Positions 1 to 9,961 are shown, numbered from the stretch's first letter. The stretch is 64,000 nt of DNA from Balneolales bacterium ANBcel1 (GCA_029688905.1 JARULB010000004.1:310001-374000); one strand, 5' to 3'. A program made the numbers and translations. Notes: generated by a model from the letters alone, not told the origin.

Positions 1-62
1 GCGCAAGCAACTGACAGGGCATACTGCAGGGTACCCGAATCCGGAGACATCCCCCGATAACA

Positions 63-2318
63 CTATGCCTGAATGGCACGTGTCCCGGATACCGCCTCCG
101 GCAATACTCCTTCGTAAATTGCTGTCATATCCGCTACCGGAATGTCCGCAAACTCCTCGATCACCAGGCGGTCTCCGCCAACGGTTCCGAGATGATAGGC
201 TGGAATATCGGCCTCCTGAAACCGGTTTACCACACTTTCCAGATTCGCGGGCGATACGGTTATGAGGACCCCCGACTGCGCTTCACTGAAAAGCTGTTCG
301 GTGGCGCTTTGTCCAGGAAGGCTCAATGACAGTTTTGCTCCCTTCCCTGAAAAGATCGCTTTTTCCATGAGCGCAACTGCCAGTCCGCCATCGGAAATAT
401 CATGAGCCGAGACTACCAGTCCGGCCCGGATCGCTTCCAACAGCGCCTGCTGCAACTGAAGTTCGAATTCAAGGTCCAGGTCAGGCGCGTCTCCTGCTGT
501 AATTCCATGAACATGCGACAGGTACTCGCTGCCGTCGATACCGCTGCGGGTCGCACCGATATAGAGCACTTCATCACCCTCCGACTGAAATCCGGCCGGA
601 GTCGTATGATTGTCGCAATCCTCTATGAGGCCCAGCATTCCGATCACCGGTGTCGGGAAAATCGCCCCGACGGGGTTTTCGTTATAAAAACTCACATTGC
701 CGCCTGTAACCGGTGTGTCAAACAGCTTGCAGGCATCTCCCATGCCGCCCACCGCTTCCTTGAACGTCCAGTAGACTTCGGGTTTGTAGGGGTTTCCGAA
801 GTTCAGGCAGTTGGTAATCGCCATCGGTTTGCCACCGGCACAAACAATGTTGCGGGCCGCCTCGGCCACAGCGATTTGTCCCCCCTTGCGGGGATTCAGA
901 TAAACGTAGCGCCCGTTGCAATCGGTAGCGACCGCCAGTGCCTTCTTCGTTCCCTTGATACGTACCACTCCGGCATCCGAGGGACCCGGTCCGGTAACCG
1001 TGTTGGTCCGCACCATATGGTCGTACTGCTCATAGACCCAGCGTTTGGATGCGATATTCGGGGATCCGAGCAGCTTCAGCATGGTATCCTGCAAATCGTC
1101 AACATCCACATAATCGGACAGGTCGGTGGTGCCGGTGCTTTCCAGATAGGCCGGTTTCTCGGTTTCCCTGTGGTACACAGGGGCACCGCCGCCCAGAACC
1201 AGGCTGTGCGCGGGAATATCGGCCTTGACCTGGCCGTCGCGCTTGTACACCACACGGCCCGAATCGGTTACTGTGCCGATTTCAACACAGTTCAGGTCCC
1301 ATTTGTCGAATACGGCCTTTACCTCGTTCTCACGCCCTTTTTCAGCGACGATCAGCATTCGCTCCTGGCTCTCGGAGAGCAGAATTTCGTAGGCGCTCAT
1401 ATCGGCTTCACGTAGCGGCACCTTGTCGAGATCGATATCCATGCCGGTTTCCGACTTGGCGCTCATCTCGGAACTGGAACAGCTGATGCCGGCGGCACCC
1501 ATATCCTGGATTCCCACAACCGCACCGGTTTTCAGCGCTTCGAGCGATGCTTCCAGCAGCAGTTTCTCGGTGAACGGGTCGCCTACCTGCACACTTGGCC
1601 GCTTGGCTTCGCTGGCTTCACTGATCTCTTCGGATGCAAATGTCGCCCCGTGAATACCGTCGCGCCCGGTCGAGGCACCGACAATCAACACCGGATTTCC
1701 CGGTCCGTCGGCCACCGCCGAAGCGGTCTCCCCAACTTTCACGGTGCCCACGCTCATGGCATTCACAAGCGGATTGCCCTCATAGCTTTTGTCGAAATAG
1801 ATCTCACCCGCCACTGTCGGAACACCGAAAGAATTGCCGTAATCGGCGATCCCCCTTACAACCCCATCCAGCAGATACCGCACTCTTGGCTCGCTCATGG
1901 AGCCGAACCTAAGGGAGTTCAGGGCGGCTATGGGCCGGGCGCCCATGGTAAAAATGTCGCGGTGAATTCCGCCGACACCGGTCGCCGCTCCCTGATAGGG
2001 TTCCACAGCCGACGGATGGTTGTGGCTTTCAATTTTAAAGGCGCAGGCCAGCCCGTCTCCAATATTCACCAGTCCGGCGTTCTCCTCGCCGGCACCGACC
2101 AGCAGGTTGGTACCGGTCGTCGGAAGGGTTTTCAGCACAGCGATGGAATTCTTGTAGGAGCAATGCTCGCTCCACATCACCGAATAGACACCAAGTTCGG
2201 TAAAGGTGGGGGTACGTCCGAGGTACTCACGGATCATGTCGAATTCTTCATCGGTGAGCCCGTGTTCCCGGGCAAGTTCCAGCGTAACTTCGGGTTCTGA
2301 GTATCTCAGATCAGCCAT
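63..2318 (-). CDS. purL: Phosphoribosylformylglycinamidine synthase subunit PurL
   Basis: This 751-residue protein catalyses the fourth step of purine synthesis, turning FGAR into FGAM with ATP and ammonia supplied by a PurQ glutaminase. The length fits the small, separate-subunit PurL of Bacillus type rather than the ~1300-residue fused enzyme. The signature SEHCSYKNS (residues 50-58, with the catalytic-region His52) is followed by a long glycine-rich stretch with [19 protein letters not shown] and [12 protein letters not shown], and by [18 protein letters not shown]; all belong to the AIRS/PurM-like ATP-binding halves. purQ and purS are not in the window. It lies 15 bp downstream of the HAD phosphatase gene on the same strand, so the two are probably cotranscribed. 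The ATG start is followed by a normal N-terminus for the family. Confidence 0.96.
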   Translation of the reverse strand: MADLRYSEPEVTLELAREHGLTDEEFDMIREYLGRTPTFTELGVYSVMWSEHCSYKNSIAVLKTLPTTGTNLLVGAGEENAGLVNIGDGLACAFKIESHNHPSAVEPYQGAATGVGGIHRDIFTMGARPIAALNSLRFGSMSEPRVRYLLDGVVRGIADYGNSFGVPTVAGEIYFDKSYEGNPLVNAMSVGTVKVGETASAVADGPGNPVLIVGASTGRDGIHGATFASEEISEASEAKRPSVQVGDPFTEKLLLEASLEALKTGAVVGIQDMGAAGISCSSSEMSAKSETGMDIDLDKVPLREADMSAYEILLSESQERMLIVAEKGRENEVKAVFDKWDLNCVEIGTVTDSGRVVYKRDGQVKADIPAHSLVLGGGAPVYHRETEKPAYLESTGTTDLSDYVDVDDLQDTMLKLLGSPNIASKRWVYEQYDHMVRTNTVTGPGPSDAGVVRIKGTKKALAVATDCNGRYVYLNPRKGGQIAVAEAARNIVCAGGKPMAITNCLNFGNPYKPEVYWTFKEAVGGMGDACKLFDTPVTGGNVSFYNENPVGAIFPTPVIGMLGLIEDCDNHTTPAGFQSEGDEVLYIGATRSGIDGSEYLSHVHGITAGDAPDLDLEFELQLQQALLEAIRAGLVVSAHDISDGGLAVALMEKAIFSGKGAKLSLSLPGQSATEQLFSEAQSGVLITVSPANLESVVNRFQEADIPAYHLGTVGGDRLVIEEFADIPVADMTAIYEGVLPEAVSGTRAIQA

Positions 2319-2333
2319 GGCTTAAGGAGTAGG

Positions 2334-3095
2334 TCAGTGTGAAGGGGTTAATAGATCAATTAGCTGAGAAAACTGGCGAAATGTTGTATCGGCGGCGCAG
2401 TTCCCGGGAACTTCACCGTCGGGGTTGTACCAGGCCGTCATCCAGCCGCTTTGCGACCCGCCAAGAATGTCGGATGAGTAGGAGTCGCCGACATAAAGCA
2501 GCCGTGAGGGTTCGACTCCGGCTTTCTTTGCCGAAAACTCAAATATACGGGGATCGGGTTTCAGAAACCCGGCCTCTTCGGATATTATCAGATGGCGCGT
2601 GTACCGGTGCAGGGAAAAGAACTCGAATTTCTTTTGCTGGACGGCGGTGAATCCGTTGGTCATCACACCGATCGGAAACTGCCCGGACAAGGAGATAAAT
2701 GCTTCCCTGGCATCGGCGATCCACTCCCAGTGACGGCTGTAGTATTCCATGTAACGGGCATCCACTTCTCTCCAGTTGGGTTTTTTTACCCCGATTTCCT
2801 GAAACGTTTTCTCAAAACGAAGGCGTTTAAGAGTGGACTGGTCGATCCTGTTTTTTCGGTAATCGCTCCAGAGCTGGTTGTTGACTTCCGCGAACACCGA
2901 AGTGAATTTCTTCGGGTCGATCTCCTGAAGCTCGGGGTAATCGGCCCAGAGATCCTCAAGGCCGCGATTCTGCGCCATCTTGTGGTCGATCAGCGTGTCG
3001 TCCAGATCGAAGTAGATGAAGGCCACTTTTGAAAAGTCCGGTGTTGCGCCGGCGAGCCCGCTTGTTCCTGGAATAGATTCACTGGTCATAGACAA
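2334..3095 (-). CDS. HAD-superfamily phosphatase, YjjG-like nucleotidase
   Basis: This 253-residue hydrolase has all four HAD motifs: FDLDDTLID with nucleophile Asp30 and Asp32, MTNG with Thr146, FLKPDPRIF with Lys179, and GDSYSSDILG with Asp204 and Asp209. The long helical cap between motifs I and II (roughly residues 40-135) is of the C1 type found in YjjG, a pyrimidine nucleotidase that removes non-canonical nucleoside monophosphates. That substrate is inferred from family resemblance only. The first 20 residues are Ser/Thr/Gly-rich and precede the fold, and a second ATG lies two codons downstream of the first, so the exact start is uncertain. It is divergent from the peroxiredoxin-like gene and precedes purL by 15 bp, which supports a nucleotide-related role. 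Confidence 0.85.
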   Translation of the reverse strand: MSMTSESIPGTSGLAGATPDFSKVAFIYFDLDDTLIDHKMAQNRGLEDLWADYPELQEIDPKKFTSVFAEVNNQLWSDYRKNRIDQSTLKRLRFEKTFQEIGVKKPNWREVDARYMEYYSRHWEWIADAREAFISLSGQFPIGVMTNGFTAVQQKKFEFFSLHRYTRHLIISEEAGFLKPDPRIFEFSAKKAGVEPSRLLYVGDSYSSDILGGSQSGWMTAWYNPDGEVPGNCAADTTFRQFSQLIDLLTPSH

Positions 3096-3125
3096 TGTTT
3101 CGCTTTAAGAAAGGTTTAAAATAAG

Positions 3126-3139
3126 ACGTTGAGCAACGT
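3126..3139. promoter_or_regulatory. Short inverted repeat in divergent intergenic region
   Basis: ACGTTG and CAACGT are exact inverted arms around a 2-bp centre, between the divergent HAD phosphatase and peroxiredoxin-like genes. The position fits a dimeric regulator site or a small hairpin in one leader. No regulator is suggested by the sequence, and an arm of six bases can arise by chance. Confidence 0.25.
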
Positions 3140-3191
3140 TTCCATAAAAAAAGTATCTTATCGTCGTTTTTGATCACCTAATCAAATACTT

Positions 3192-3752
3192 ATGGCACGA
3201 ACACCATCCAACATGGTCGCTATCGGAACTCCGGCCCCTGATTTTTCGCTTCCGGATCCTGCCGGCACCCTGCACTCAAGAGACCAAATCAAAGGAAAAA
3301 ACGGTTTACTGGTTGTGTTTTACTGCAACCATTGTCCGTTTGTCAAACATATCCGGGAAAGATTCGCCGAACTGGCGTCTGAATACATGAAACAGGGAGT
3401 GGGGATCGTCGCCATCAACTCCAACGACATCACCACGCACCCGGAGGATGCCCCCGAGAAAATGGCCGAAGACATCGAACGGTTTGGCTACGAATTTCCA
3501 TATCTCTTTGACGAATCCCAGGAGGTGGCGCAGGATTTTGGTGCCGCATGCACTCCGGATTTCTTTCTGTACGATGCCGACCTTACCGTGTTCTATCGCG
3601 GGCAATTTGATGACAGCCGTCCCGGCAACGACCAGCCGGTAACCGGAGCCGACCTGAGCGCGGCAATCGAAGCCCTTGTTCGGGGCGAAGAGCCGCCGCA
3701 GGAACAAAAGCCGTCCATAGGATGCAATATCAAGTGGAAGAAAAGCGAATAA
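3192..3752 (+). CDS. Thioredoxin-fold peroxiredoxin-like protein (PRX_like1 type)
   Basis: This 186-residue cytosolic protein has the thioredoxin fold of the AhpC/TSA relatives: the PDFSLPDPAG entry, then YCNHCPFVKHIRERF with a CxxC pair at Cys45 and Cys48, and the ACTPDFFLYD turn with a cis-Pro region typical of the group. The CNHCPFVK motif marks the PRX_like1 subgroup, whose substrate is not established. It probably acts as a thiol oxidoreductase or peroxidase. No signal peptide is visible. trmB begins 9 bp after its stop codon, so the two share a transcript, although a functional link is not obvious. Confidence 0.88.
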   Translation: MARTPSNMVAIGTPAPDFSLPDPAGTLHSRDQIKGKNGLLVVFYCNHCPFVKHIRERFAELASEYMKQGVGIVAINSNDITTHPEDAPEKMAEDIERFGYEFPYLFDESQEVAQDFGAACTPDFFLYDADLTVFYRGQFDDSRPGNDQPVTGADLSAAIEALVRGEEPPQEQKPSIGCNIKWKKSE

Positions 3753-3761
3753 GTTAACGGC

Positions 3762-4472
3762 ATGGCTCGCACCACGAAGCTGGATCGGTACGACGAAATA
3801 CTGACTCTTCCGAATGTCACGGAACTGCACCACTATTTTGACGGTGACCATGCTTCGGTGCGGGGAAAATGGGCTTCGGTGTTTGGAAATGCCAATCCCG
3901 TTACCCTGGAGCTGGCCTGCGGAAAGGGGGATTATGCACTGGCGTTGGGCCGGCGATATCCAGACAGAAATTTTATTGGAATCGACATCAAGGGCGACCG
4001 GCTCTGGAAAGGGGCTTCTGACGCCATTGAGGCCGGACTGACCAACATCCACTTCGTCAGGGCACGGATCGATCATCTCTGTAACTATTTTGCTCCCGGA
4101 GACGTAGAAGAAATCTGGATCACTTTTCCCGATCCCTATGAGAAAAAGAAAAAAATACGCAAACGCCTGACGCATCCCGTTTTTCTGCAGCGATATGCCG
4201 GCATTTTGAAGCCCTCCGGCATCATCCACCTGAAAACCGACAGCGACCTGTTGTTTGCATTTACAAGGAAAATCATTGATATTTATGGTTTAAACGTAAC
4301 GGGCTGTATTGACAACCTGTACGCTCTGCCCTCACTCCCTGATGAGCTGAGCATCCAGACCTACTATGAGCGTAAGCATCTGGAAAAAGGATTATCCATC
4401 AAATATCTCTCTTTTCGCCTGGATGGCATCCGCGAGTTCCCCGATCATCCGGCGTTAAATGACCTTGAGTAA
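3762..4472 (+). CDS. trmB: tRNA (guanine-N7-)-methyltransferase TrmB
   Basis: This 236-residue enzyme methylates N7 of guanosine 46 in the tRNA variable loop with S-adenosylmethionine. The Rossmann glycine loop ELACGKGDYALALG (residues 50-63), the acidic end of strand 2 in FIGIDIKGDRLW (71-82) and the family hallmark TFPDPYEKKKKIRKRLTHP (121-139) are all present. The length is typical. It follows the peroxiredoxin-like gene by 9 bp and precedes a secreted metalloprotease gene by 24 bp. Confidence 0.95.
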   Translation: MARTTKLDRYDEILTLPNVTELHHYFDGDHASVRGKWASVFGNANPVTLELACGKGDYALALGRRYPDRNFIGIDIKGDRLWKGASDAIEAGLTNIHFVRARIDHLCNYFAPGDVEEIWITFPDPYEKKKKIRKRLTHPVFLQRYAGILKPSGIIHLKTDSDLLFAFTRKIIDIYGLNVTGCIDNLYALPSLPDELSIQTYYERKHLEKGLSIKYLSFRLDGIREFPDHPALNDLE

Positions 4473-4496
4473 CCCATCATCCCATATCTGCTCCCC

Positions 4497-7436
4497 ATGA
4501 CTTTATCCGTTAACGGTTCCCGAAGCGGCACCGGCTCCAGCCTCTTTTCAGTCCCGTCGGCCGTTTTTCTTCTGGTTTTGCTCTTTTCCATGCCCCTTTC
4601 CGGGACGGCGCAAACGTCCGGCGACACCGGCCTGCTTTTTTCTATTCCGGTTTCAAAGCAGAGCGAGGCCACGCTACCACCAGGTGGCCGAATACCGGTT
4701 TCGCTGAATCAAAACCTGCTGCATTCCGATTTCAGTATCGGCCAGATCCTGGAAGTTCCGGAAACCGACGGCAGCATCTCTTCCTACCGGATTACAGCTG
4801 TCTCCCGCTATGTGAAGGGATATACCTCGGTGAGGGCCGATCATGTGGATGATGCCCACGATCAGCTCACTTTTTCATATGGGGAAGGCCGGATGCTGGG
4901 AACACTCGATCGCTATTCGCGCGGAGCGTCGCTTCGCATACTGCCCGAAGGCAGCGGCAACTTCAAGCCGACTGCGGACGGCGGTACCGGGCACGTTTTG
5001 ATGATGAGGGATCCGGAGACTGAGGATATTCTGGAGTGCGGCACGACGATGGAGAATCACAGCAGTTCGGTCGACCACCACTCCCACACGGATCCGCTGA
5101 GCCGGAGCCACCTGGTGCCCGCTTTTGATGTTTCAGATTATGATGAGGCGGGGGTACCCATAGACCTGCTGATTGTCTACACCGGAAGCGCCCGGACATG
5201 GGCCGAAGAAAATGAGGGAAGTATTGAGTTGGTGATCAGCGAAATGATGAACAGGTCCAACGAGGCGCTTGAGAACAGTCTGACCGGGATCGAGCTTCGG
5301 GTTGTTCATACGCATGAAACCTCCTTTGAGGAGGACGGCAACGACAGTGCCGGCGACCTGCGCCGCATCACCGCTTCCCGCGACTTCAATCCGTTTGAAG
5401 AGCCTCAAAATTACAGCGGATACATGCTGAATGTCCATGATCTCAGGGATGAATACGGCGCCGATCTGGTTGCCATGCTGGCGGATGTTGAAGATGTGGG
5501 CGGGATAGCCTGGCTGATGCTGGACATGGCCGGGGCACCGCAGCTGGGTTTCTCGGTGAACCGGATCCAACAGATGAGCAGCACCTACACCTTCGTACAC
5601 GAAATCGGTCATAATCTGGGCAACGCGCACAGCCGTGACCAAAATGGGTCGCCGGCCGGCCCGTTCGGAGGGTTGTTCAACTACTCCGCGGGATTCCGTT
5701 TCAGTGATGCAACCGACTCCTCCTTTGCGACGGTGATGACATACGCCGAAGGCAGAAGTCAGACTATTGGCCATTTCTCCAATCCGGAGGTACCGTTCCG
5801 GGGGGAATATACCGGCACCTATTCGGACTCCATCGGTCCCGCTGACAATGTCAGGAGTATGCGGCTGAGTCGTCACGTGGTGAGCCAGTACCGTCCGCAG
5901 ATGAGCGAGCCTCCGGTTCTAAACGTCGATCGGAGCCTGATTGAAATCGATACCGAAACCGGCCAGCCTGCCGAAGTCCGGTTTTTTGTATCCAACGACG
6001 GAGCCAGCACCCTGCACTGGAATGCCGATATCCACTACAGTGTAACGGATCTTGCAAAATCTTCGACGGATGCAACAGCCGAAGCCCTCCCCAGCCAAGG
6101 CACGGGCGCTCCGAAAGACGATAGTGCGCAGTCCGGAGATACCGCGGGATCCCGAATGGATCAGGGGGGACAGGCCGTCGGCTTTGAAGGCCCCCAAAGG
6201 CCGTCATGGGGTGGCGGCATTCCCTATCTGATTCCGGATGCCGGATTGTGGGCGGTTGCCAAATCCGGTCCCCAATCGCTGACCGGAGCGCCTGCCGCAC
6301 CGCATATTACCGACCCGGTGCTTTTTAAAACCGGCTTTGAAACGGATGAAAATTACAACACCGGTTCCTATCTGATTCTCAACGACTGGGTGGCATGGCC
6401 CAGAGATGCCCAAAGCCGGTACAATATCTCCACGGTGAGTCCGGCAGCCGGATCACAACATTTGCGGCTTACGCCCCGAACCAGTTTGAATGAAAATATG
6501 TATGTCGGGGTTGCGGCTCCATATCCGGGTCCGCTTACCAATCAGGGGTACTCGGTTTCCATGGATCTGCGGTTCAGCAGCGACGAGTCTCAGAATGAAT
6601 TCCACATAGCTATTGACGAGGGCTCAACCAACCGGAACGCCGCCTGGGTCATATTCGACGACGGCGACATCATTGTGCGTAACAGGACCGGCACCGACAG
6701 GGATTTTGTAAGCCTGTACAATCCGATTCTCTCTGACGGTCTGCTGTGGGAGGCGGGACAATACTTTCGGTTTGAGATTCAGATGGATCCCGTTCGTGAT
6801 GAAATCCGGTATCTGGTTGATGACAGCCTGGCATATACCGGCAACCTTTACGGCGGAAGCGCCCCTGAGCAAGTTTACCTGCTTCACAGAAATTTCCACA
6901 CCAGCGAAACGTTCAGCATCGACAATGTTTCAATAAAGGCACTTCCCGGCCAGGAGTTTCCCCGTTTTCAGTTCCGGAAGCCATACGGTACCGTGGCCCC
7001 CGGTTCCACCGAGGAAGTCGTGCTGGAAGTGATCGCCGACCGCATTCCCGGCGGAACCTACGATTTTGAAATTCAGGTCCATTCAAACGACCCGCACGCA
7101 CCGGGCCAACCGGTTCCTGTCCGGATGCATGTGGAAGCCACCACGGTGCCTTCCGAGCCCGAGCCGGTTGCTCACCATCTGGCGTTGCATCAGAACTATC
7201 CCAACCCGTTCAACCCGGCAACAACCATCCGGTACGAACTGCCGGAGCGCGGGCACGTCCGTCTGGCGGTATATGATCTGCTTGGACGGAGAGTTTCCAC
7301 ACTGGTCAACGAACGACAGGATGCAGGAAGGCACGACGTGGCATTCGATGCATCCCGCCTGTCAAGCGGAGTCTACCTGTACCGTCTTGAGTCGGCCGGC
7401 CAAACACTCACAAGGCACATGATGCTGGTTAAATAA
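4497..7436 (+). CDS. Secreted metzincin metalloprotease with T9SS type A sorting domain
   Basis: This 979-residue protein is probably exported by the Sec pathway and then released or anchored by T9SS. A hydrophobic signal segment lies at residues 18-38, ending in a GTAQT-like cleavage region. The catalytic domain carries HEIGHNLGNAH (368-378), the three-histidine zinc site of metzincins, and a Met-turn VMTY with Met414, so it resembles reprolysin/M12-type proteases with all ligands intact. A propeptide-like region comes first. After the protease comes a low-complexity stretch, a concanavalin-like sandwich region (about 615-820) and an Ig-like segment. The last ~80 residues hold QNYPNPFNPATTIRYELPE, LAVYDLLGRRVSTL and SSGVYLYRL, the standard T9SS sorting domain ending in MMLVK. 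Substrates are unknown. Its stop codon abuts that of the convergent cargo gene. Confidence 0.92.
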   Translation: MTLSVNGSRSGTGSSLFSVPSAVFLLVLLFSMPLSGTAQTSGDTGLLFSIPVSKQSEATLPPGGRIPVSLNQNLLHSDFSIGQILEVPETDGSISSYRITAVSRYVKGYTSVRADHVDDAHDQLTFSYGEGRMLGTLDRYSRGASLRILPEGSGNFKPTADGGTGHVLMMRDPETEDILECGTTMENHSSSVDHHSHTDPLSRSHLVPAFDVSDYDEAGVPIDLLIVYTGSARTWAEENEGSIELVISEMMNRSNEALENSLTGIELRVVHTHETSFEEDGNDSAGDLRRITASRDFNPFEEPQNYSGYMLNVHDLRDEYGADLVAMLADVEDVGGIAWLMLDMAGAPQLGFSVNRIQQMSSTYTFVHEIGHNLGNAHSRDQNGSPAGPFGGLFNYSAGFRFSDATDSSFATVMTYAEGRSQTIGHFSNPEVPFRGEYTGTYSDSIGPADNVRSMRLSRHVVSQYRPQMSEPPVLNVDRSLIEIDTETGQPAEVRFFVSNDGASTLHWNADIHYSVTDLAKSSTDATAEALPSQGTGAPKDDSAQSGDTAGSRMDQGGQAVGFEGPQRPSWGGGIPYLIPDAGLWAVAKSGPQSLTGAPAAPHITDPVLFKTGFETDENYNTGSYLILNDWVAWPRDAQSRYNISTVSPAAGSQHLRLTPRTSLNENMYVGVAAPYPGPLTNQGYSVSMDLRFSSDESQNEFHIAIDEGSTNRNAAWVIFDDGDIIVRNRTGTDRDFVSLYNPILSDGLLWEAGQYFRFEIQMDPVRDEIRYLVDDSLAYTGNLYGGSAPEQVYLLHRNFHTSETFSIDNVSIKALPGQEFPRFQFRKPYGTVAPGSTEEVVLEVIADRIPGGTYDFEIQVHSNDPHAPGQPVPVRMHVEATTVPSEPEPVAHHLALHQNYPNPFNPATTIRYELPERGHVRLAVYDLLGRRVSTLVNERQDAGRHDVAFDASRLSSGVYLYRLESAGQTLTRHMMLVK

Positions 7437-7454
7437 TTATTTTACCAGCATCAT
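7419..7454. terminator. Palindromic convergent terminator built from two gene ends
   Basis: The last codons of two convergent T9SS cargo genes (both encoding MMLVK-stop) form a 36-bp inverted repeat: left arm 7419-7436 and right arm 7437-7454 match at 17 of 18 positions, and the two stop codons touch at the centre. On the plus strand four T residues follow (7455-7458), so it resembles a bidirectional intrinsic terminator, although the stem is AT-rich near its loop and the T-run is short. Termination activity is inferred. Confidence 0.6.
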
Positions 7455-9833
7455 TTTTCGGGTGAGGATTTGCGATCCTGATTCCAGCCGGTAGATATAC
7501 ACTCCGCTGGGGAGTGAGCCCGCGTCAAAATGCGCGGAATGGGTTCCTGCGGAAAACCGGTCATCGGCAAGAACGGCTACGTTACGGCCCAGCAGATCAT
7601 AAACACGCAAAGTGACCTGTGACGGCGCGTCCATTTCCCATGATACGGTGGTAACCGGATTGAATGGGTTGGGATAGTTCTGGAAGAGCCTCAAACGCAC
7701 CGGCACCGCATCTTCCTCTTCGGCGCTGCTGGGTGTTTGCGCCTGGCTGGCCAGGAAGTCGCCTGTTACCGCATCCACAAAAAAGTCCACCCTGGCCCTG
7801 TACAAAGGTTCTGTAAAATGATCATCCCAGACATCGGCAATAAACCTGATATTCCAGAACGGGTTGGTCGATTCGTCCAGCAAGTCGGGAAACTCAAAGT
7901 AGAATCTGCTCAGCCGGTACTGAACCACGGAATACCGGTTTCCTTCGGGAACATTGGCCATCTGATCGCTCATACCGTTCTGCATCGCTGTCGCGAGCGC
8001 CTGGGCGCTACAGATAACATCCGCAGGCACAGCCCGGATTATTTCCATCGGTGGCCTGTCCTCTTCCGGGATATCCTCAAGCCTCATAATTTGAACTTCA
8101 TCAATTTCCATACCATACGTATTGAGAACAACAACGCTTTCCTCGTTGACAAGATCCGCAAAGGCAAGCATCCACTCCGAACTGGAGCCCTGCGGGGGGA
8201 CCGGCAAATAAACATCCTCCCGCCCGTAGACAAGTATCAGTTCGACTGAAGGATCGATTCCGGCCACATAATCCCGGGCCATCCCGTGCACATCACTAAA
8301 ATGAACGGGAACCGCAGGCCCGTAATCACCTGCAGACGAGCCGAGAAATGCTCCGGTTACCGCATCCACAAGAAACCAGTACGAGGCATAGTGACTGTCA
8401 CCGTCATGGTGATTCATGGCAAAAATATCGATATCGACAAACCAGAACGGGTTGGAATCTTCATCCAAAAGCTCAGGGTGTTCGAACCAGAAGCTGTTCA
8501 GGTCATAATCCAAAGTGACGAACACCATTTCGTACGGCAGGTCCGCGAGTATATTCTCCAGTCCGTTACCCATCACCACTTCAGCGACAGCACTCCCGTC
8601 AACGAAATTATCGGGGATGGATTTCACGAGCGACAGATCGAAATCGGGACGTTCATCTTCCGGAAAATCATATAGCGACTCCACTTCGACATGCAGAATA
8701 TAGTCCTCCAGGGTCGTGATGATGTAAATGTCGGCGGTTGCGTCGTCATAAAAAACGGTCGTCCAGATCGGACTCAGTCCGCTGGGTGAGCGCGGCGGGG
8801 AATCCCCTTCGAACATATAGTCCTCTTCACCCCAGAGACCGAGCGGACGGGCTACGGGATTCATATTCGACATCCTCTGAACTGCCAGTTCGAAAGCAAC
8901 ACCGGCTTCCACGGGAGTAAGCAGTTCCATGAGGAATCCCTGAACCGGAAAGTCCATATCCGTCAGGTTTGCGTCCTGTACGGTGATTGCGATCGGCTCG
9001 TCATCTTCATCAGCATAGCATCCAACGCCAAAAATATCCATACCGTATGTGCTGATATCCAAGTAGATGGCGCACAGATAGTATAAGCCCGGACGCACAT
9101 TCTCAATCCGGTAATTCCCATCGGCATCCGCTACGCCGGCATTTTTTGTCGATCCGCCGGGCCCAACGTCGTAAATCTCATCGAGCCAATCGACATCTTC
9201 CACCAGAAGAACTATGGTGTGTGACAGATCCACACCTGCAGATGTTATCTCACTGCCGGTCTGTCCGCCACCCGTCCGGGCGGCCAGATCGCGGATACCC
9301 GGTTTTGATACCTCGCCGGGCAACGCTTTGGCGAAATCAACACTCAGATAGGGGTTGAACGGATTGTTGACAAACCAGAGACTTCCTTCTACGGAGACGT
9401 TCGAAACGGAGGGCATGGTAGTATAATTGACTTGTCCCAAACTGCTCAAAACCTCGCCACTTTCGGAATAGGGGCCATGAAATATCCAGACATAGTCGGT
9501 ATCGGGTGAGTGGGTCACTTCCATGCTCACCGTGGTATTGTTATCTGAAAACGAATGACTGTGAATGGTGATTTCATTCTCTGGATAGATGACAAATACC
9601 TCGCCAAGATTATCGGGGTCCATCCGGTGGGTGTTCAGCGGCTGGCTGAAGGTAAACGAAACGGTGGTTTCGAGCGCGATACCGTCGCTAATGTGGCCAG
9701 GGTCACTGGCAATCAATTCAAAAGACTGGCCATAGATGGCCGGGGAGGTCATCAGAAAACAGATAAAGAACAAACCTTGAAGCCTTTTCTTAACCCCCCA
9801 CGCGGTTAAGGCTGAGTAAGTATTCATATCCAT
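7437..9833 (-). CDS. Secreted protein with duplicated PepSY-like units and T9SS sorting domain
   Basis: This 798-residue protein has a signal peptide (hydrophobic 20-34, cleavage near YGQS). An N-terminal Ig-like domain of the Big_5/SbsA kind spans about 37-140, and a carboxypeptidase-regulatory-like module about 200-300 (DADGNYRIENVRPGLYYL). Two homologous units follow, about 390-500 and 589-697, each running from a PEDERP/PEEDRP motif through a FWFEHPELLDE/FYFEFPDLLDE segment to FLVDAVTGAFL/FFVDAVTGDFL; the VDAVTG ending recalls PepSY domains. The C-terminus (about 716-798) has QNYPNPFNPVTTVSWEM, YDLLGRNVAVL and SGVYIYRL, a T9SS type A sorting domain. No catalytic motif is visible, so it is probably a surface binding or structural protein; the function is not recognised. 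Confidence 0.85.
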   Translation of the reverse strand: MDMNTYSALTAWGVKKRLQGLFFICFLMTSPAIYGQSFELIASDPGHISDGIALETTVSFTFSQPLNTHRMDPDNLGEVFVIYPENEITIHSHSFSDNNTTVSMEVTHSPDTDYVWIFHGPYSESGEVLSSLGQVNYTTMPSVSNVSVEGSLWFVNNPFNPYLSVDFAKALPGEVSKPGIRDLAARTGGGQTGSEITSAGVDLSHTIVLLVEDVDWLDEIYDVGPGGSTKNAGVADADGNYRIENVRPGLYYLCAIYLDISTYGMDIFGVGCYADEDDEPIAITVQDANLTDMDFPVQGFLMELLTPVEAGVAFELAVQRMSNMNPVARPLGLWGEEDYMFEGDSPPRSPSGLSPIWTTVFYDDATADIYIITTLEDYILHVEVESLYDFPEDERPDFDLSLVKSIPDNFVDGSAVAEVVMGNGLENILADLPYEMVFVTLDYDLNSFWFEHPELLDEDSNPFWFVDIDIFAMNHHDGDSHYASYWFLVDAVTGAFLGSSAGDYGPAVPVHFSDVHGMARDYVAGIDPSVELILVYGREDVYLPVPPQGSSSEWMLAFADLVNEESVVVLNTYGMEIDEVQIMRLEDIPEEDRPPMEIIRAVPADVICSAQALATAMQNGMSDQMANVPEGNRYSVVQYRLSRFYFEFPDLLDESTNPFWNIRFIADVWDDHFTEPLYRARVDFFVDAVTGDFLASQAQTPSSAEEEDAVPVRLRLFQNYPNPFNPVTTVSWEMDAPSQVTLRVYDLLGRNVAVLADDRFSAGTHSAHFDAGSLPSGVYIYRLESGSQILTRKMMLVK

Positions 9834-9961
9834 TCATAATAAGATTAGAGGTGCCGTGCGAGCCATTTGCTTTTGCCTGAAATATTGTCACAGCCGCGCA
9901 CACAGGAAAGTTACACTCCCCGCCCATAAAATTCTAATATTTTGTAAAATTGATGTAAAAA

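Noticed and set aside
402-1415. 337-codon plus-strand frame opposite purL
   Set aside because: Shadow of purL; no domain and no start context.
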